DNA from: Natrinema altunense
GTDB taxonomy: Archaea > Halobacteriota > Halobacteria > Halobacteriales > Natrialbaceae
NCBI RefSeq assembly: GCF_000731985.1
Contig: NZ_JNCS01000009.1
Coordinates: 80,494-144,493 of the forward strand
Length of the DNA stretch: 64,000 nucleotides
Direction of reading: 5' to 3'
The first letter of the stretch is position 1, and every line of letters starts with the position of its first letter. The position numbers were made by a program, and so were the translations under genes. The notes beneath the pieces are model-generated. The model made no database searches. It was not told the origin of the DNA and worked only from the letters and a program-made list of their open reading frames with translations. Positions 42,264-52,339 of this stretch are shown here, in pieces.

Positions 42264-43331
42264 TCACTCCTCGATCGGAACCGTGTGGCCGGCGTCGCTC
42301 GAGCGGTAGATGCCGTTGATGACCCGCTGGACCGTGAGGGCCTCTTCGATACTGTTCCCGCGCGTGCCCTCGCCGACGATCCGATCGAAGAACTCCCGTT
42401 GTTCGTCCGAGTGAGTGTCGTTCTGGCGCGTTTCGATGGTCGTATCCTCGAGATGATCCGGTCCGACCTTGCTCGCCGAGTGGATCGTGAGATCGCCGTC
42501 GAGGAGGTCGAAGCGGGCCGCGGAGTCGGTCCCGCGGGCGACGAATTCGTGGGTCGCCGGCCGATTGGTCGCCCACGCGACCTCGAGCGAGATCGTTCGA
42601 TTCCCCGCACAGCGGATGAAGGCACTGGCGGAGTCGTCGACGTCGAACCCGTCGGGTCCCGCGTCGTCGGCCCACATGTCGAGGTAGGCGTACTCCTCAC
42701 GGGAGCCGAACTCGCTGCGGGCGATGCCGCTTACCTCCTCGACCTCGGGATAGCCGAGCAGGTAGAGGGCGAGATCGACGGCGTGAACGCCGAGATCGAT
42801 CAGTGCACCGCCACCAGCGATCTGCTGCCGGGTGAACCACGAGCCCCGACCCGGGATGCCGCGCCGCCGGACGTAGTTCGCTTCGACGTGGGACACGTCG
42901 CCGAGTTCGCCCCGATCGATCCGGTTTTTCACGATTCGGACCGTGTTGGCAAAGCGGTTGTTGAACCCCACCATCGCGCAGCCGTCCGACGCTGCTGCCG
43001 CGGTAGCGATTCGCTCGGCGCTTTCCGTCGAGTGACCGAGGGGCTTTTCCAACAGGACGTGGAGGTCCCGCTCGAAGGCGTCGATGGCGTACTCCTCGTG
43101 GTACTTGTTCGGCGTCGTGATGATGACCGCGTCGATGGCATCGTATAGTTCGTGGTGGTCGTCGTAGACGTCCACGTCGTACCGTCGTGCAAAGCGCGTT
43201 CGCGCCTCAGCGACGACGTCCATGCCCCCGGCGAGCGTCACGCCGAGGTCGACGAGTCGCTCGGCGTGATACTGGCCGATGTTGCCGAGGCCGACGATCC
43301 CGGTTTCGATTTCCGATCGATCTTCTATCAT
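42264..43331 (-). CDS. Gfo/Idh/MocA family oxidoreductase
   Basis: 355 residues. A Rossmann start GIVGLGNIGQYHAERLVDLG (NAD(P) binding), the EKPLGHSTESAERI motif of the family with its catalytic Lys, and a C-terminal alpha/beta domain with LIDLGVHAVDLALYLLG. Members oxidise sugars, inositols or their derivatives. ATG at 43331 gives the standard start just before the glycine motif. It precedes the epimerase gene and follows the ABC operon; a CTATATAG box lies about 60 bases upstream. Confidence 0.9.
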   Translation of the reverse strand: MIEDRSEIETGIVGLGNIGQYHAERLVDLGVTLAGGMDVVAEARTRFARRYDVDVYDDHHELYDAIDAVIITTPNKYHEEYAIDAFERDLHVLLEKPLGHSTESAERIATAAAASDGCAMVGFNNRFANTVRIVKNRIDRGELGDVSHVEANYVRRRGIPGRGSWFTRQQIAGGGALIDLGVHAVDLALYLLGYPEVEEVSGIARSEFGSREEYAYLDMWADDAGPDGFDVDDSASAFIRCAGNRTISLEVAWATNRPATHEFVARGTDSAARFDLLDGDLTIHSASKVGPDHLEDTTIETRQNDTHSDEQREFFDRIVGEGTRGNSIEEALTVQRVINGIYRSSDAGHTVPIEE

Positions 43332-43493
43332 TTCCCTGGTGTTTTGGCACTGCCAACGTTCGTCTCCGTTCGGACTGATACACCCACATCCGCTATATAG
43401 AACTCTTCGGCTCGAGGAACTTCCGTCCGTCGCCAAACGCCGAGCGCTCTGCGGCGGGGATCGCTCTCGAGAACGCTCCGGCACCGAGGGCGC

Positions 43494-44681
43494 TCAGCTG
43501 TCGGCTTCGGTCGGCGTCGTCCCGGGCTCTCGTTCGGGGAGGTCGGTGATGTCGTGAACCAGCGCGTCACCGGTCGCGGTATCGAAGAGATGAATCCTCG
43601 ACCGGTCCAGGACGACATCGACGTCCTGGCCCGCCTCGATCTCCGTGTCGGGCGTGACGCTCATCAGCAACTGGTTCGGTGACGCCGCGGGGTCTTGTTC
43701 CATCGAGCCCGTGGCGGCCTCGGAGAGCAGCAGGTAGACGAAGACCTCGTCGCCCATCGGTTCCAAGACGTCGGTTCGGGCGTCGATCCGGTCCGTCGAC
43801 GACGCGAGCGACTCCGCGTACGACGACAGATGGACGTCCTCCGGTCTGATCCCGAGCGTGACGGCGTCGCCGACCGCCACGTCCGGCAGCCGGGACGGAT
43901 CGAGATCGACGGTGAAGTTGTTCGTCTCGAGGCCGCCCTCGACGAGCGTCCCTTCGACGAAGTTCATCGACGGCGAGCCGATGAAGCCGGCGACGAACAG
44001 GTTTGTGGGTTCGTTGTAACAGACCAGCGGCGGGGCGATCTGCTGGAGTCGGCCGTCGTTCAGCACGGCGATCCGGTTCGACATCGTCATCGCCTCGGCC
44101 TGATCGTGGGTGACGTAGATCACCGTCGCATCCAGCTCCCGATGGAGCCGCTGGAGTTCGGTCCGCATGTGGACGCGCAGCTTCGCGTCCAGATTGGCCA
44201 GCGGCTCGTCCATCAGGAACACGTCGGGGTTGCGCACGATCGCGCGGGCGATCCCGACCCGCTGTTGCTGGCCGCCGGACATCTCCTTGGGCATCCGATC
44301 GAGCATGCCCTCGAGCTGGACGATATCGGCGGCCTCTTCGACGCGCCGCCGGACCTCCTCGTCGTCGTACTTTCGGAGGCGCAGCCCGAACGAGATGTTC
44401 TCGTAGACGTCCATGTGCGGGAACAGAGCGATGTTCTGGAAGACCATCGCGACGCCCCGGTTCTTCGGGGCGAGATCGGTCACGTCGTCGTCGCCGATGT
44501 AGACCCGCCCCTCGGTCGGCCGGGTCAACCCCGCGACCGTCTCCATCGTCGTCGACTTCCCACAGCCCGAGGGGCCGACGAAAGTAACGAACTCCCCGTC
44601 TTCGACCTCGAGGCTGATGTCGTCGACCGCCGTTTCGTCTCCGTACCGTTTCGTGATGTTCTCGAGTCGGACTCGTGACAT
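43494..44681 (-). CDS. Sugar ABC transporter ATPase (MalK/UgpC type)
   Basis: 395 residues. ABC core with Walker A GPSGCGKST (36-44), signature MSGGQQQRVGIARAI, Walker B DVFLMDEPLANLD and the H-loop VIYVTHDQAEAM. An OB-type TOBE domain of about 150 residues follows, as in MalK-like ATPases that energise carbohydrate import. A four-base gap separates its start from the stop of the upstream permease gene. Confidence 0.95.
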   Translation of the reverse strand: MSRVRLENITKRYGDETAVDDISLEVEDGEFVTFVGPSGCGKSTTMETVAGLTRPTEGRVYIGDDDVTDLAPKNRGVAMVFQNIALFPHMDVYENISFGLRLRKYDDEEVRRRVEEAADIVQLEGMLDRMPKEMSGGQQQRVGIARAIVRNPDVFLMDEPLANLDAKLRVHMRTELQRLHRELDATVIYVTHDQAEAMTMSNRIAVLNDGRLQQIAPPLVCYNEPTNLFVAGFIGSPSMNFVEGTLVEGGLETNNFTVDLDPSRLPDVAVGDAVTLGIRPEDVHLSSYAESLASSTDRIDARTDVLEPMGDEVFVYLLLSEAATGSMEQDPAASPNQLLMSVTPDTEIEAGQDVDVVLDRSRIHLFDTATGDALVHDITDLPEREPGTTPTEADS

Positions 44682-44685
44682 TGTC

Positions 44686-45729
44686 TTACTCTTTGAGTGC
44701 GCCCGCAGTCAGCCCGCTAACGATCTTTTCCTGCGCGATCACCACGAGAATCGCGACGGGGATGACCCCGAGGATGCTCGCGGCCGCCATGAGATTGTAC
44801 AGGACTTCGTACTGCCCTTGATACGCGAGAATCCCGTCGAGAATGGGCGCCCAGTTTTCCGGCTGGCCGTCCGTCATCAGGAACGAGAAGAAGAACTCGT
44901 TGTAGACGGCGATGAAGGTCAACACGCCGGCCGTCGCGACGCCCGGTGCCGACAGCGGGATGATGACCCGGAACAACGCACCGAGCCGAGTCGTCCCCTC
45001 GACCCGAGCCGCGTCCTCGAGGCCGTCCGGGATCTGTCCGTAGAACGTCGTGAGGATAAAGATCGCGAGCGGCATGAAGATCGCCGACAGCGGGGTCACG
45101 AGGGCGAACGGCGTGTTGTAGAGCGTCCCGTCGCCGGTGACCGGCTCGAGGAACACGAACGAGGTGTTGAAGAGGTCGTTCAGCGGGATGAAGAACGCGG
45201 CCGGCGGGAAGAAGGAAATAACCAGCACGAGCAGCATGAGCGGGGTCCGGCCGGGGAACTCGAGGCGACCGAAGGCGTAGCCGGCGAGGCTGGCGATGAC
45301 GAGGACGACGACCGTCGAGGCGAGCGCGATCACGAAGCTGTTGAACATGTAGACGTGGAAGGGGATGACCTCGAAGACCTCGACGAACGCGCCCGGATTG
45401 AAGCCGTTCGGCGTAAAGACGATGTCCTGAAGCTGTCCTTCCGGCGTCAGTGCGACCATGAGCAGCCAGTAGAACGGGAACAGCGTCGTCACGAGGAAGA
45501 AGATCGCTGCGACGTAGAACATCGCCCGGTACACCCGCTCGGGATGGGAGATGGAGTTCGCCACCCACCGCTGGAACGGGCCACGGTCGAGTTCGGCGTC
45601 GCGGTCGTCCTCGAGGACCGTCGTCCCGCCGTCGGGTCGGCGGAGGGTCGGGTCTCGCGGCGGGCCGCCGCCAGCGTCGTCGATACCTCCAGTGTCGTTC
45701 GGATCGGTGGACTCCGTTGAATCGGACAT
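44686..45729 (-). CDS. Carbohydrate ABC transporter permease (MalG type)
   Basis: 347 residues. A long hydrophilic N-terminal segment (about 55 residues) precedes six membrane helices, the binding-protein-dependent transport domain, with the EAA loop DAARVEGTTRLGALFRVIIP. Starts one base inside the stop of the upstream permease gene. Forms the inner-membrane channel with the MalF-type partner. Confidence 0.95.
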   Translation of the reverse strand: MSDSTESTDPNDTGGIDDAGGGPPRDPTLRRPDGGTTVLEDDRDAELDRGPFQRWVANSISHPERVYRAMFYVAAIFFLVTTLFPFYWLLMVALTPEGQLQDIVFTPNGFNPGAFVEVFEVIPFHVYMFNSFVIALASTVVVLVIASLAGYAFGRLEFPGRTPLMLLVLVISFFPPAAFFIPLNDLFNTSFVFLEPVTGDGTLYNTPFALVTPLSAIFMPLAIFILTTFYGQIPDGLEDAARVEGTTRLGALFRVIIPLSAPGVATAGVLTFIAVYNEFFFSFLMTDGQPENWAPILDGILAYQGQYEVLYNLMAAASILGVIPVAILVVIAQEKIVSGLTAGALKE

Positions 45730-46766
45730 CAGTACATCCCTCCTTCGGTGTCACGGAAGAGGAGCACGTAGCCGCCGATGATCAGGCCGATCGCGAGTGC
45801 CGTGGCGAAGGCCACGGCGGCGGCCGTCGCGTAGATGCGAGTCCCGCCGAACATCGCTTCGACGACGAGACAACTCAGCGAGGGAACGGTCGTACAGCCG
45901 GCAGTCGACTCGATCAGTCCGAAGACGCGCATCGCGTCCATGGTTCGGAACAGCATCGCGACCAGCAGGGCCGGCATCACGAGCGGCAGCGTGATCATCT
46001 TGAATCGCTGCCACGGCGAGGCCCCGGCCACGCGGGCGACGTCGTAGAGGCTTCGATCGACGCTCTGGAGTCCCGCGAGGATCAGCAGGGCCATGAACGC
46101 CGACGACTTCCAGATGTCGGCGACGAGGATGATGATGAACGCGTCCCGGCTGTTGGCCAGCGGCGTCCCGCTGAAGACCCCGATGCTCTGCATGAGATCG
46201 GAGCCGAACCCGACCGTCGGCTGGAACAGCAGGAAGAAGATCATCCCCTGAATGACGATCGGCACCGCCCACGGGAGGATGATCGCCACGCGGACCCAGC
46301 GACGCCCCGTGAACTCCTGGTCGAGCACGTAAGCCTGGCCGAACCCGATCACCGTCTCGAAGATGACGCTGATGACCGCGAAGGCGAGCGTGACGAACAG
46401 CGCCTGCTGGAAGAACGGGGTTCCGAGTTCGATAAACGGAAACGACGAGGTCAGTCCGACGTCGAGGAACTGCCGGGCCAGTCGCGCGTTCCCGGTGAGG
46501 ATGTCGACGTAGTTTTCGATGCCGACGAACCCCCCGAGGGGGTCGAGTCCTCGCGTTTGGTTGGCGCGAAGCGACATGACGAACGTTCGGAGCATCGGAT
46601 AGAACGCGATCAGCGTCAGCAACGCGAACGCCGGCAGCAACAGCAGGTACGCGTATGCCGCCTCGCTCAGCCCTTCCATCCAGTTGACGACGGGGTTACC
46701 GGTCCGTTCACGGTCTCGTTCCCGTCCGGACTCGCCGCCGATCAACCCGTCCGTATCAGTTGCCAT
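45729..46766 (-). CDS. Carbohydrate ABC transporter permease (MalF type)
   Basis: 345 residues, six membrane helices, EAA loop VARVAGASPWQRFKMITLPL. The start ATG lies 11 bases inside the end of the receptor gene, so the operon is tightly coupled. Pairs with the MalG-type permease. Confidence 0.95.
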   Translation of the reverse strand: MATDTDGLIGGESGRERDRERTGNPVVNWMEGLSEAAYAYLLLLPAFALLTLIAFYPMLRTFVMSLRANQTRGLDPLGGFVGIENYVDILTGNARLARQFLDVGLTSSFPFIELGTPFFQQALFVTLAFAVISVIFETVIGFGQAYVLDQEFTGRRWVRVAIILPWAVPIVIQGMIFFLLFQPTVGFGSDLMQSIGVFSGTPLANSRDAFIIILVADIWKSSAFMALLILAGLQSVDRSLYDVARVAGASPWQRFKMITLPLVMPALLVAMLFRTMDAMRVFGLIESTAGCTTVPSLSCLVVEAMFGGTRIYATAAAVAFATALAIGLIIGGYVLLFRDTEGGMY

Positions 46767-48222
46767 TCGTCTCCACCTCGGCTTCGCTCTGCTCGAGTTC
46801 TGCCGCGAGGTCGCTCATCGCGACCTCGGGGGATCGCTCGCCGCGATACGCCGCGTTGACCGGTTGGTAGATCAGTGCGGACTGTTCCGGCCAGAGGTCG
46901 GTCGCCGGTCGCGGGACCGCGTTCTCGCTGGCCCGCTGGACCACGTCGCCGTAGCGAGCGACGGGCCCGACCTCGTCCGGACTGGCCTCCGCGACCAGGT
47001 CGAGGTTCGGCGGTAAGTAGCCCCCGAGTTCGAAGACCGTGAGCATGACCTCCTCGGTGGCGAAGGCCTCGAGGACCTGCAGTGCTTGCTCCTGTCGCTC
47101 GGAAAACGGGCTCACGGCGAGGTTCCAACCGCCCAGTGCCGCAATGGTGCCACCGGTGCCGTCGTACTTGGCTTCCTGCCGAGAGACCGCGTACGGTCGC
47201 GTCGTGACCCCGAGGTTTTCGCCGAAGACGTCTTCCGTACCCGTCTCCGCGATCGCGTACGACCAGTTGCGGTTCGAGACGGCTGCGCCGTTGGCGAACG
47301 GGTTGAGTGACTGCTGTTCGGTCCATTGGACGATCGCCGACGGACAGATCTGGGCGTAGCCGTCCATGGTGTGTTGCTCCTCGCCCTCGATGAACGAGCG
47401 CATCATCCGGATCGCGTCGATGCAGCGCTCCTCGTCGACGGTGATCGGCCGATCGCCCGCGGTGAAGAGGTTGTCGACCCCGCCGAAGTATGCCCCACCC
47501 CAGGACGTCATCACTTCGTTGAACGTACAGCAGGACAACCCCTCGTAGGCGGCCGCCTGCGTCGTGAACCCGTAGTTGAGGCCGGCCTGATCACGTGCAT
47601 CGTGGACCGCCGCCGAGAACTCCTCCCAGGACGGCGGTTCCGACGGCCAGTTGTTGGTGTCGTAGCCGGCGTTTTCGATCAGGTCCTCACGGTACAGCGT
47701 GAACCCCAGGTCCGGAAAGAACGGCAGCCCGTGGAGGTCTCCGGACTGCGGATCGCGCGCCGTCCTGAGGATCGCATCGAGGTACTGATCATTGACCCGC
47801 TCGAGGACATCGTTCGAGAGCTCTGCGGTCAGGTTTACCGTCTGGTTCCGGAGAATGAAAGGAACCGTCCAGCCGCTGTCCATCATGTGGATGTCGGGCG
47901 GAGCCCGACCCGCCTCGAGCGCCGACTGAGCCGTCTGCATCCGCGATGCGGAGTCGCTGACGACGGTCTGGATCTCGACCCGGATGTCTTCGTCGAGGCC
48001 GGCGTCCCAGAGTGCCTGCTGAACCGAAGGCTCGTCGCCGTCGCTGTGTATGATCCCCGCGACACCCGAGTCGGCAGTCATCACCACGGTATTCGGGCTG
48101 CGACCCCGACCGAGACAGCCGGTGACGGCGACCGCTCCCACCGTCGATGCCGATGCGGCCGTCAGGAACGACCGCCGTCTCAGACGGGCGCGGTCATACT
48201 GTCCGGTGGTATCGCGTCCCAT
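46756..48222 (-). CDS. Sugar-binding lipoprotein of the ABC importer (Tat-exported)
   Basis: 488 residues. Twin-arginine signal ARLRRRSFLTAASASTVGAV leading to a lipobox ending VTGC, then an extracellular solute-binding family 1 fold: DIHMMDSGWTVPFILRNQTV, NDQYLDAILRTARDP, GLPFFPDLGFTLYREDLI. The ATG at 48222 is used rather than a TTG nine bases upstream. Anchored to the outer face and delivers sugar to the permeases. First gene of the operon; a CTATAAATATCG box at 48263-48274 is its probable promoter. Confidence 0.9.
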   Translation of the reverse strand: MGRDTTGQYDRARLRRRSFLTAASASTVGAVAVTGCLGRGRSPNTVVMTADSGVAGIIHSDGDEPSVQQALWDAGLDEDIRVEIQTVVSDSASRMQTAQSALEAGRAPPDIHMMDSGWTVPFILRNQTVNLTAELSNDVLERVNDQYLDAILRTARDPQSGDLHGLPFFPDLGFTLYREDLIENAGYDTNNWPSEPPSWEEFSAAVHDARDQAGLNYGFTTQAAAYEGLSCCTFNEVMTSWGGAYFGGVDNLFTAGDRPITVDEERCIDAIRMMRSFIEGEEQHTMDGYAQICPSAIVQWTEQQSLNPFANGAAVSNRNWSYAIAETGTEDVFGENLGVTTRPYAVSRQEAKYDGTGGTIAALGGWNLAVSPFSERQEQALQVLEAFATEEVMLTVFELGGYLPPNLDLVAEASPDEVGPVARYGDVVQRASENAVPRPATDLWPEQSALIYQPVNAAYRGERSPEVAMSDLAAELEQSEAEVETNGN

Positions 48223-48262
48223 GCGAGACAACGGACTACGTTCACCATCTTAATTATTGGCT

Positions 48263-48274
48263 ATAAATATCGTA
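48263..48274 (-). promoter_or_regulatory. TATA-like box of the sugar ABC operon
   Basis: The AT-rich stretch TATAAATATCG lies about 40-50 bases upstream of the receptor start, in an AT-rich patch (48248-48284) within GC-rich DNA. Confidence 0.5.
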
Positions 48275-48539
48275 ATAAAATCTGAGTGTTCGGATTTCGT
48301 TTCGATTACGGATTCCATCCGTCGAGCGCCGGCGGCACGGACGGCGGCCCGTTACCGGCCGGACCTGCCTCGAGAGCGCTAATTACCGATTGGCCGACAG
48401 CGGTCGGCAGATGCCGGCCGACGGCCTACGTGGCTGCTCGCCGTACGGAACGCGGCAAATTCAGTACCCCGGTTCGGCGTGCCCGGCCGGATCGGCGCGG
48501 CGAAGTCGGCTCCCGGCACGGTCGGTTCCAGTGGCGGGA
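48275..48539. other. Gap between the ABC operon promoter and the TrmB-type gene
   Basis: No coding frame with halophile character. I found no copy of the TACT-N3-AGTA palindrome seen upstream of the regulator. Confidence 0.4.
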
Positions 48540-49604
48540 TCAGCGATCCTCGAGCGTCGGCGGTTCGTCCCGGCCGATGTGGATCTCGTGGGCTTCGATA
48601 TCCTCGAGTGCGGCGACGCGGCCACCGACGGAAACGTCGCCGTCGTCGGTTTCGATCGTGAGGCTGGCGACCTCTTCGCTGACCTCGAAGGAAATGTCGC
48701 GGACGCGACCGCGGACGATCCGCTGGCCGCCGACCTCGACGTCCCGGCCCTCGACGGTCGCGTAGAACTCGCCGCCCTCCTCGATGAGGTCCTTTACACA
48801 CCGGCGGATCGAGGCGTACTTCCGGGGGTACGTTCGATCGGTTCCGTCCTCGCCCAGCACCCGCTCGGCGGTCGTCCAGAGGACCGTCCCGAAGAACCCG
48901 GAGATGAGGAAGCCGAGCGCTGAACGGTTGAAGATAACGCCGTATCGATCCTGATCGTCGCGCAGGGCGTCCTGGGTGGCATAGACCGAGTAGTTGCCGT
49001 CGGCGACGGCGACGACCGGCGTCGTGATCCCCCGCCGAGCACGGGCGGTCGACGCGACCGCGCCGTATTCGAACTCCGAGGGATCGGGCGCTTCGCTCGC
49101 GGGCGTCACGATGAGGTCGACGCTCACGCCGGCCTCGACCGCCGTGCGCAACTCCGCCTCGAACCGCGTCAACAGGTCCGGCGTCAGCGACAGGGAGAGT
49201 TCGTACTCCGCGGCGTCGATGACCTCCTCGAGATAGCGCAGGATCGTCGATCGCGATTTCACGAGGGAGACGGCCTCCGTATCGCGGGCCGGCGCGGTGT
49301 AGCGGGCCTCGAGTTCCGAAATCATCTGCTCGAAGGAGGTCTGGACGTCGTCGAAGGCCTCCCCGGGATCGATCGCGACGACCTTCATCGGGCGGGACTC
49401 CCGCAGTTCGACCAGTCCGCGATCACTGAGGCTGCGGACGGTATCGTAGACGCGAGGCTGGGGAATCTCCGTTCGGTCCGCGATCTCGCTCGCCGTGAGC
49501 TGACCCTGCTCGAGGACGGTGAGGTAGGCGTCGATCTCGTACTCGCCGAGGTTAAAGCGGTCCCCGACGCGCTCGACGGTCGAGCGAAGTTCGTCTGGTG
49601 CCAT
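48540..49604 (-). CDS. TrmB-family sugar-sensing transcriptional regulator
   Basis: 354 residues. The N-terminal winged helix ([40 protein letters not shown]) is the TrmB DNA-binding domain; a PLD-like/TrmB C-terminal sugar-binding domain follows ([51 protein letters not shown]). Members respond to sugars such as maltose, trehalose or glucose. It lies next to the ABC operon on the same strand and has a TrmB-type palindrome in its own promoter. ATG at 49604 gives the expected length. Confidence 0.9.
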   Translation of the reverse strand: MAPDELRSTVERVGDRFNLGEYEIDAYLTVLEQGQLTASEIADRTEIPQPRVYDTVRSLSDRGLVELRESRPMKVVAIDPGEAFDDVQTSFEQMISELEARYTAPARDTEAVSLVKSRSTILRYLEEVIDAAEYELSLSLTPDLLTRFEAELRTAVEAGVSVDLIVTPASEAPDPSEFEYGAVASTARARRGITTPVVAVADGNYSVYATQDALRDDQDRYGVIFNRSALGFLISGFFGTVLWTTAERVLGEDGTDRTYPRKYASIRRCVKDLIEEGGEFYATVEGRDVEVGGQRIVRGRVRDISFEVSEEVASLTIETDDGDVSVGGRVAALEDIEAHEIHIGRDEPPTLEDR

Positions 49605-49631
49605 ACCGGTCGCTACGACCCCGACCGCTAA

Positions 49632-49653
49632 ATGATTTATTATACTTCGAGTA
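49632..49653. promoter_or_regulatory. Promoter with TrmB-type operator TACT-TCG-AGTA
   Basis: TACTTCGAGTA at 49643-49653 is an exact TACT-N3-AGTA palindrome, the site reported for Halobacterium TrmB. It abuts the AT-rich TATA-like element (49632-49644) of the leftward regulator gene, about 40 bases upstream of its start. Confidence 0.6.
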
Positions 49654-49743
49654 GCACGCGTTTTCGAAATCGGGTTGTCCGGGTTTCGGTCCCCGAAGCT
49701 GACGGTCAGAACGCTTAACCACAACGGGCCTGAGCCTCTTGGT

Positions 49744-50745
49744 ATGCGCGAGGTCCTCCAGAGAGATGCGAGTTCGGTAGTCGAGGCGGCTCAGGCTGTG
49801 CTGCCGAGCGGGACGCCCGAACTCGCGGTCGAAATCGCGCTGGCCCTCTTCGTCCTCGCTGTCGGCTGGTACCTCTCGAAACTCGCCGTTCGGGTCGCCG
49901 GTCGCACGGTCGCTCGCAGAATCGAACGACCGAGCGTCACGCGGACCGTGCTCCGTGGCGTCAGACTCGCCGTGTTGCTCTGGGCGATCGGCGTCGCGGC
50001 CGGCATCCTCGGCGTCGGCGACACGCAGATCCTCCTCTCGGTGACCGTCATCTCGGCCGTGATCGCGATCGTGCTCGCGCCGCTGGTCGGGAGTCTGATC
50101 AACGGCCTCTACATCCTCGCGGATCGCCCCTACGAGATCGGCGACATGATCGAAGTCACCGACGCCGGCCACCGCGGATTCGTCGAGGACATCACGATCC
50201 GCTACACGAAGATCTTCACGCTCCAGAATACCTTCATCGTCATCCCCAACTCCGAAATCCACGCGCGCGACGTCGTCAACTTCTCCGCGGAGGACGAACG
50301 GACGCGAATCTCCATCGGGTTCGATATCACCTACGACAGCGATCTCGAGGCGGCGCGACAGGCCGCGGAACGAGCAGCCAGGAGCGTCGACGAAGTGATC
50401 TCCGGCGGCCCCGACATCCGGATCGGCAGCGCCCGCTACGCCGCCGCTCCCTCCTGTTACATCGCCGAGTACGGGGATCACGGGATCGCCCTCGAGCTGT
50501 TCTTCTGGATGAACCACCCCTACAAGCAGACCGTCGTCCGATCGGCGGTTCAGGACGCTATCAACGAGCGCTTCGCCGACATCGATGCGGAGTTCGCCTA
50601 CCCGCGTCGTCACCACGTCTTCGACGGAAGCAGCGGCGTCGCCCGCGTGTCCGTCGACGACTCCGGCTTCGAGCGACCGCGCACGAACCCGTCCCGGTCA
50701 CCGGGACCGGCGGGCGAGCGCCCTGCGGACCCGACGGATCAGTGA
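49744..50745 (+). CDS. MscS-family mechanosensitive channel
   Basis: 333 residues. Three membrane helices (about 28-46, 75-98, 100-125), the third amphipathic and rich in Ala/Gly as in MscS ([20 protein letters not shown]), followed by the beta domain [20 protein letters not shown] and [20 protein letters not shown]. It releases solutes upon hypo-osmotic shock, important for halophiles. A Pro/Arg-rich tail of 40 residues follows. ATG at 49744 leads directly to the first helix. Confidence 0.9.
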   Translation: MREVLQRDASSVVEAAQAVLPSGTPELAVEIALALFVLAVGWYLSKLAVRVAGRTVARRIERPSVTRTVLRGVRLAVLLWAIGVAAGILGVGDTQILLSVTVISAVIAIVLAPLVGSLINGLYILADRPYEIGDMIEVTDAGHRGFVEDITIRYTKIFTLQNTFIVIPNSEIHARDVVNFSAEDERTRISIGFDITYDSDLEAARQAAERAARSVDEVISGGPDIRIGSARYAAAPSCYIAEYGDHGIALELFFWMNHPYKQTVVRSAVQDAINERFADIDAEFAYPRRHHVFDGSSGVARVSVDDSGFERPRTNPSRSPGPAGERPADPTDQ

Positions 50746-50825
50746 CGGCGGCCGGCGTTTCCGCTCGCTCGGTATCGTGGGGGTGATTTATGCTGTCCCC
50801 GGTTCAATGCGCAGTCAGTCGACAG

Positions 50826-51269
50826 ATGTACGACGATATTCTCATCCCGACGGACGGAAGCGATACCGTTCCCGAGACACTCGCTCACGGACTGCCGCTC
50901 GCCGCGGACAACGATGCGACGGTCCACTCGCTGTACGTCGTCGATAGCCGCGTCACCGCCGCGGCCGACGACGAGACCGGTGCCGACCTCGAGCGCTCGC
51001 TCGAGGACGAGGGACGGGACGCGGTCGCCGATGTCGAGGAACGGGCGGCAGCGGCGGGTCTCGAGACCGTCGGCGAAGTTCGCCACGGGACGCCCGCGAA
51101 GACGATCCTCGAGTACGCCGACGAGGCGGGGATCGACCTGATCGTGATCGGGACGCGCGGCAAAAGCCCACGAGAAAAGGTAACGTCGTTAGGGAGCGTC
51201 TCGGAGCGCGTCGTCGACAACGCCTCGGTTCCGGTGTTCGTCGTTCGAAACGCCGGTGCCGACGAGTGA
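50826..51269 (+). CDS. Universal stress protein
   Basis: 147 residues. MYDDILIPTDGSDTVPETLA at the start and an ATP loop GTRGKSPREKVTSLGSVSER (G-x2-G-x-GS type) near the end. ATG at 50826 gives the canonical start. Convergent with another Usp gene 21 bases away, so the two stress proteins form a tail-to-tail pair. Confidence 0.9.
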   Translation: MYDDILIPTDGSDTVPETLAHGLPLAADNDATVHSLYVVDSRVTAAADDETGADLERSLEDEGRDAVADVEERAAAAGLETVGEVRHGTPAKTILEYADEAGIDLIVIGTRGKSPREKVTSLGSVSERVVDNASVPVFVVRNAGADE

Positions 51270-51290
51270 GCGGCCAGTTTTCGACTGCGG

Positions 51291-51701
51291 TCACGCGCGT
51301 GCGCTATCGACCGTGATGACTTCGCAGTCGAGGTGGGCTCGGAGATAGCGGTCGATGTCCGGGTTATCCGTCAGGCGTTGGAAGAGCCGTCGCAGCCGAC
51401 TCGCCTGTTTGGTCCCGATGACGACGGCGTCGGCACCCTCCGCCCCGACCTCGTCGAGAATGCTCTCCTCGACGAGGAAGCCGGTACGGACGACGTACCG
51501 CGCGTTCTCGAGCCGTCCGAAGGTCCGCTCGACGGCGCTTTTCAGATCCATTCGCGTTGTTTTCTTCCCGTTCTGGTACAGGTCGACGTGGAGTATCGTC
51601 AGCGCCGCGTCGCGCTCGCGAGCGATCTCGATCGCCTGCTCGAGCGTTCGCCGCGAGTGTTTCGACAGCGGATACCGAACGGGAACCACGACCAGCGACA
51701 T
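51291..51701 (-). CDS. Universal stress protein (degenerate ATP loop)
   Basis: 136 residues. Usp fold: VVVPVRYPLSKHSRRTLEQA at the start, then LTILHVDLYQNGKKTTRMDL and DAVVIGTKQASRLRRLFQRL. The usual GxxGxxxxxxxxxGS ATP loop is replaced by GTKQASRLRRLFQRLTDNPD, so nucleotide binding is doubtful. Confidence 0.8.
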   Translation of the reverse strand: MSLVVVPVRYPLSKHSRRTLEQAIEIARERDAALTILHVDLYQNGKKTTRMDLKSAVERTFGRLENARYVVRTGFLVEESILDEVGAEGADAVVIGTKQASRLRRLFQRLTDNPDIDRYLRAHLDCEVITVDSARA

Positions 51702-51879
51702 TAGGCATCCGAACGCCTTCCGAGCGGGTAAACCTTTCAGTACGGACTATCAGGGATGAGTACCTGTCTCATGCGGTGGTATATAACACGGATTGGATTC
51801 CGGATTCGGCGAACCGCTCGCGGCGGCGAATTCGACCCGGAAAGACAGTCATTTACCGGGTGCAAGCCTACGAGCGGGC

Positions 51880-52119
51880 ATGCAAAGCAGGTCGACCGAC
51901 GACGGCGACACCGTCTACGTTTCGGAGACGGATGGCGACAGGGGATCGAAAGGAGCGTTCCTCGTCGCCTACGAATCGCCAGACACGAACCATCGGTATG
52001 GGTGGTTCTGTACGAACTGCGAGAGCCTCGACAACGCGATGGATTCGATGGGTCGAATCAAATGCAACCGGTGTGGGAACTTCCGCAAGCCTACCGAGTG
52101 GGACGCCGCCCACGAGTGA
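51880..52119 (+). CDS. DUF5816-type small zinc-ribbon protein
   Basis: 79 residues. GAFLVAYESPDTNHRYGWFC starts the domain; the two CxxC pairs in FCTNCESLDNAMDSMGRIKC and CNRCGNFRKPTEWDAAHE bind zinc. This matches the haloarchaeal DUF5816 family of unknown function. ATG at 51880 is preferred over a start 29 codons upstream. Confidence 0.75.
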   Translation: MQSRSTDDGDTVYVSETDGDRGSKGAFLVAYESPDTNHRYGWFCTNCESLDNAMDSMGRIKCNRCGNFRKPTEWDAAHE

Positions 52120-52339
52120 TCGACTCTGACTGCCGCGCCGCTCGAGTCCTCGTTCGACCGCCTTTGCGGCCGTGGACCCCGTAGAACGGCCGGTAAATAT
52201 CTATTACTGACCGCACGTCGGCTCCGCGCCGACACGGGCGAATCCTCCTTTCGAGGCGGGGACTCGCTTCGACGAGTCCCACCCGCTCCTCTTGTCACGC
52301 ACTAACATTTATGGTGGATGGCGACATAGACGGTAGTGA

